Assembly (NCBI RefSeq): GCF_017377775.1 | Contig: NZ_JAFVLN010000027.1 | Coordinates: 28,660 to 92,659 of the forward strand | Direction of reading: 5' to 3' | Length of the DNA: 64,000 nucleotides | DNA from: Streptomyces sp. VRA16 Mangrove soil | GTDB lineage: Bacteria > Actinomycetota > Actinomycetes > Streptomycetales > Streptomycetaceae | Shown: positions 60,888 through 64,000 of the stretch, piece by piece | Position numbering within the stretch: position 1 is the stretch's first letter | How the letters are laid out: each line of letters begins with the position of its first letter | Translations under genes and position numbers: made by a program | Notes under the pieces: model-generated | What the model was told of the DNA's origin: nothing | The model's database searches: none | The model's input: the letters and a program-made list of their open reading frames with translations, nothing else

Positions 60888-63728
60888 TCACCGGTCCACG
60901 TACAGGCTCGTCGGCGTCATCCCGAGGATCCCGACCCGCACGCCCTTGAGCGCTGTCGTGTACAGGAACGTGGGGGTCAGCACGTACAGCGGGACGGCCG
61001 CCGCCTCCTTCACCACCTCGCGGTCCACGTTCGCCCAGAGCGGGCGGGAGCTCTCCAGGCCGGGGGCCGAGCGGGCGGTGTCGATGGCGCTGTCGATGGT
61101 GTCGCTGTCGATCTCGGAGTAGTTCGACCAGGTGCCGTGCGGCCCGTAGCGGGAGGCGAACATGCGGGCCAGGTACGTCGACGAGGTGGCGTGCCGGTCG
61201 CCGAGGTAGAGGGTGAACAGGTCGTACTTCCCGGCCCAGGCGTCGTCGGTGTACTTGTCGGAGTCGGCGCCGTAGTCGTGCACGGTCACCTTGAAGCCGG
61301 CCTGCTCCAGGCTGCCCCGGATCAGGGCCAGTTGTGTGTCGGTGTCGCCGTCGCCGGTGGCCAGTTTCAGGGTGCGGCCGAGCTGGCCCGCGCCCTTGAG
61401 GAGCGCGCGGGCGCGGTCGGGGTCGCCCTCGCGGCCCGCGCCGAGCACGTCCTGCGCGTTGTGTCCGGCGACTCCGGGCGCCATCACACCGTTGACGACC
61501 TTGCCGCGGTCCCCCCCCTTGTCGAGCAGCGCGGTCGCGGGCACGGCGATGGCGATGGCCTGCCGGACCGAGAGCTGCGGGATGCGACGGGCGTCGACCA
61601 TCAGGGAGTAGACGAGGCTGCCGGGAGCGGCGATCGACTGCGCGTTGCCGACGTCCGTGAAGCTGCCCTTCAGGCTGGACCCGGCGAGGGTGCCGACGGC
61701 CTCGCCGGGCGCCGCCGAGTCCAGGGCGTCGGAGATGGCGTCCTCGTCCATCTGGCCCTGCACCTCGTAGCGGTCCGGGTAGGCGGTGCGGATCGGGTCG
61801 GACGCGGCGCTCCACTTCGGGTTGCGGACCAGGGTGAGCCGGTCGTCGGCCTGGTCGGCGATCCGGTACGGGCCCGTGGCGGGCGGCATCATGAACTTCT
61901 TGGTGATGTCCTTCGCCCGCAGCCGGGCCGGGAACGGGGCGGAGAGCGTCCCGGCCAGCGCGACGTCGAACTCCGGTTCCGCATAGGCGAGATGGAACAC
62001 GATCGTGCGGGCGTCGGGCGTCTCGATGGTGCGCTCGGGCAGCCTCGGATCCTGTTTGGAGTACGTGTCGACCGTCTCGCCGAACAGGGCGATCCGCACC
62101 CCGGGGTCGCCGCTGGTGTGGTCGGGGTCGAAGGACCGCTCGACGGCGTACTCGACGTCCTGCGCCGTCACCGGCTGCCCGTCCTCGTACGTCAGCCCCT
62201 TCTTCAGGTGGAACGTCCACTGCCGCCCGCCCCGGGCCATCGTGCCGGTGTCGGTGGCGAGGTCGCCGACCAGGCGCACCGCGCCGTTGCCGTCGTAGCG
62301 GTACCCCGTCAGGCCCCGGTAGACGAGCTGTTCGAGGGACTGGGCGCGCTCGTCCCACGACAGCACCGGGTCCATGGCCGGCACGTCGAGGGATCCCCAG
62401 GTCAGCAGCCGGACCGTGCCGCCCCGCTCGGCCCCGGTGACCGGCCGGGCCGGGCCGCCGGCGTCCTTGGCGCCGCCCCGGGTGATCTCCTCGGTGCGGG
62501 TGACGACGGCCTTCGCGCTCTCGGTGCGCGGCGCCGCCTGCTTCGGCTCGCCGCCGCCCGAACCGCCGCCCGAGCCCCGGTCGCCGAGCGGGCCGACGGT
62601 GAACAGGGCGCCGAGCAGCGCCCCGACGGCGACCAGGGCCCCGGCCGCGATCCACCTGGGGTCGCGCAGCCGCTTCGCCGTGGAGACCGTGGGCCGGGTC
62701 TGCGGCGGCGCGGGCGTGGGCGGCGTCAGGTGGTACGAGGTGGGGGGCTGCCCGGGGGCCGCGTACGGGTTCGCCGCGGCCGGGCCCCAGGGCGAGGCGA
62801 GCGGTCCGTACGGGCCCGCCGACGGCGGGCTCCCGGGCGCGGCGACGCGCGGGTCGGCGGGGCCGGGCGGCCGGTGCCCGGCCCGCTCCAGGAGCTCCGC
62901 CGCCTCGTACGCGGACGGCCTGCGGGCCGGGTCCTTCTCCAGCATCCGGGACACCAACGCGTCCCATTCACCGGCCAGTTCGGGTACGTCGTCGGCGAGC
63001 GGCCGGGGCGGTTCGTAGAGGTGGGCGTGCATCAGCTCGGCCGCCGACGTCGCCTCGAACGGCGGATTCCCGCTGAGCATCTCGCGCACCGTGCAGCCCA
63101 GCGAATACACGTCGGCGGGGCCGCCGTCCACGGCCCGGGTGAACCGCTCCGGCGCCATGTACGCGAGCGTGCCGACCACCGAGTCCGAGGTCTGGGTGAG
63201 CCGCCCGAGCCCGGCGCGGCCCGTCGCGTCGAGGAACTTGGCGAGCCCGAAGTCCACGACCCGGACCGTCTCCTCCGGGGTGACCAGGATGTTCGCCGGT
63301 TTGATGTCGCGGTGCACGATGCCGGCCGCGTGCGCGGAGGCCAGGGCGCGGGCCACCTGTGACGCCAGGTGCGCGACCCGCTCGGGCGGCATCGCCCCCT
63401 CGCTCTCCAGGAGCTCCTGGAGCGGTGTGCCGCGCAGCAACGGCATGACCAGATACGGGACTTCACCGTCCGTGCCGTGGTCGTACAGCGGCGCTATCCC
63501 GGGGTGGTCCAGCGCGGCGGCCGCCCGTGCCTCCCGCGTGAACATGGCGAGCATCCGCTCCCGGTCCCGCTCGGACGTCCCGGGCGGGAGCTGGAGCACC
63601 TTGACGGCCACCTGGCGGCCGAGCAGGCGGTCGGTGGCCCGCCACACGATGCCCATTCCGCCGGATCCGACCCGCTCGTCGAGCACGTACCGCCCGTTGA
63701 GCACCTCACCCGCTCCGCTGCCGGCCAT
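60888..63728 (-). CDS. Ser/Thr protein kinase fused to an SBP_bac_5 oligopeptide-binding domain
   Basis: 946 residues. Kinase domain 1-275: GSGGMGIVWRATDRL, Lys43, HRDIKPANI, DFGLAKFL, MAPERFT. Linker about 280-355 is Pro/Gly-rich, one membrane helix near 370-392 (WIAAGALVAVGALLGALFTVG), and a long extracytoplasmic domain of about 500 residues with ERGGTVRLLTWGSLDVPAMDP and RGLTGYRYDG, the periplasmic oligopeptide/nickel-binding family 5 pattern. The ligand could be a peptide; the role is inference. ATG 63728 follows GGGAGG by about ten bases. Confidence 0.9.
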   Translation of the reverse strand: MAGSGAGEVLNGRYVLDERVGSGGMGIVWRATDRLLGRQVAVKVLQLPPGTSERDRERMLAMFTREARAAAALDHPGIAPLYDHGTDGEVPYLVMPLLRGTPLQELLESEGAMPPERVAHLASQVARALASAHAAGIVHRDIKPANILVTPEETVRVVDFGLAKFLDATGRAGLGRLTQTSDSVVGTLAYMAPERFTRAVDGGPADVYSLGCTVREMLSGNPPFEATSAAELMHAHLYEPPRPLADDVPELAGEWDALVSRMLEKDPARRPSAYEAAELLERAGHRPPGPADPRVAAPGSPPSAGPYGPLASPWGPAAANPYAAPGQPPTSYHLTPPTPAPPQTRPTVSTAKRLRDPRWIAAGALVAVGALLGALFTVGPLGDRGSGGGSGGGEPKQAAPRTESAKAVVTRTEEITRGGAKDAGGPARPVTGAERGGTVRLLTWGSLDVPAMDPVLSWDERAQSLEQLVYRGLTGYRYDGNGAVRLVGDLATDTGTMARGGRQWTFHLKKGLTYEDGQPVTAQDVEYAVERSFDPDHTSGDPGVRIALFGETVDTYSKQDPRLPERTIETPDARTIVFHLAYAEPEFDVALAGTLSAPFPARLRAKDITKKFMMPPATGPYRIADQADDRLTLVRNPKWSAASDPIRTAYPDRYEVQGQMDEDAISDALDSAAPGEAVGTLAGSSLKGSFTDVGNAQSIAAPGSLVYSLMVDARRIPQLSVRQAIAIAVPATALLDKGGDRGKVVNGVMAPGVAGHNAQDVLGAGREGDPDRARALLKGAGQLGRTLKLATGDGDTDTQLALIRGSLEQAGFKVTVHDYGADSDKYTDDAWAGKYDLFTLYLGDRHATSSTYLARMFASRYGPHGTWSNYSEIDSDTIDSAIDTARSAPGLESSRPLWANVDREVVKEAAAVPLYVLTPTFLYTTALKGVRVGILGMTPTSLYVDR

Positions 63729-64000
63729 CCCGTCAGGCCTCCCCCCGTCAGCCCCAACTCCCCTACGATAAACCGGACTTAGAGGGCCGTCGAGGGTGTT
63801 AGCGGTCGTACACGGACGTTCCAGCCCCACCCGCCCGCCCACCCCGCCTTGGGCCATCCGCCGCCGCCCGCCACGGCCGCCTCGGGCGATCCGCCGCCGG
63901 TCGGCTGCCGCGCCGCCTTGGGCAATCTGCCGCCATGGGCGGCAGGGTGGGCAAGGCGGCACCCCGGCGCGGGGCGAGCGCTCCAACCGGCCTCCAGCTC
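63729..64000. other. Upstream region of the second kinase gene with three 22-bp repeats
   Basis: No gene start is visible. A TATCGT-like -10 (63771-63766 on the minus strand) lies about 40 bp before the ATG. A motif CCGCCTTGGGCCATCCGCC occurs in three versions (63844, 63877, 63913), 33 and 36 bp apart. Multiples of three hint at a coding origin, but the frame would extend the kinase to 63986 with low-complexity RRMAQGG-type repeats, which I do not accept. Confidence 0.5.

Overview
The window is about 73% G+C with strong third-position G/C bias, GTG starts, GTGA/ATGA stop-start overlaps, a DasR-type operator, a DmdR/DtxR iron regulator, NsdA-like and PAS/GAF regulators and STAS/ATPase/ECF partner-switching parts. 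Together these indicate a Streptomyces chromosome (core-like region, no prophage, no IS, no rRNA or tRNA seen). Several neighbourhoods (cinnamate-CoA-ligase-like gene, dmdR1-like gene next to a SIS gene, purU, ECF sigma gene) recall the S. coelicolor SCO438x to SCO44xx region; this is from memory and was not searched.

Layout. 1-9227 (+): a catabolic operon beginning before the window: AtuA-family protein, biotin-dependent acyl-CoA carboxylase (carboxyltransferase and biotin carboxylase/BCCP), acyl-CoA dehydrogenase, cinnamate/coumarate-type CoA ligase, enoyl-CoA hydratase and a TetR regulator, nearly all translationally coupled. 9394-12449: citrate synthase, pdxH and an alpha/beta hydrolase. 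13015-14736: DmdR1/DtxR-type repressor divergent from a SIS-domain protein with a DasR box between its promoter elements. 14755-21364: PAS/GAF sensor, DinB-like protein, an unexplained structured RNA-like locus (16904-17160), a TetR gene with a shared palindrome, an ABC exporter and a degenerate primase-polymerase-like protein. 21639-29771: NsdA-like regulator, proline-rich membrane protein, substrate-binding lipoprotein, purU, and an ECF sigma gene coupled to a zinc-finger/mycothiol-isomerase-like protein. 30137-31840: STAS, EF-hand and SMI1-like genes.

31859-56912 holds a second, dispersed catabolic regulon: CoA ligase, amidohydrolase, three acyl-CoA dehydrogenases, cyclase-family hydrolase, SDR, zinc alcohol dehydrogenase, flavin reductase, ADP-forming acyl-CoA synthetase, DoxX and DUF35 proteins. 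Their promoters share one palindrome, CTGACG-N3-CGTCAG (seven good copies and one degenerate), so one unseen or unlinked TetR-like repressor probably controls them all. The substrate is unknown; the enzymes suggest ring-containing or branched acids degraded as CoA thioesters. An anti-sigma-type ATPase, two MFS transporters, a GlxA-type regulator, another TetR/membrane-protein pair, HPP protein, enoyl-CoA hydratase, amine-oxidase-like and FMO-like flavoproteins are interspersed.

56953-63728: a GNAT protein, a second PNPOx-like protein, and two adjacent Ser/Thr kinases, each fused across one membrane helix to a different class of solute-binding domain. A mosaic inverted repeat (six copies) occupies many gene 3' junctions.
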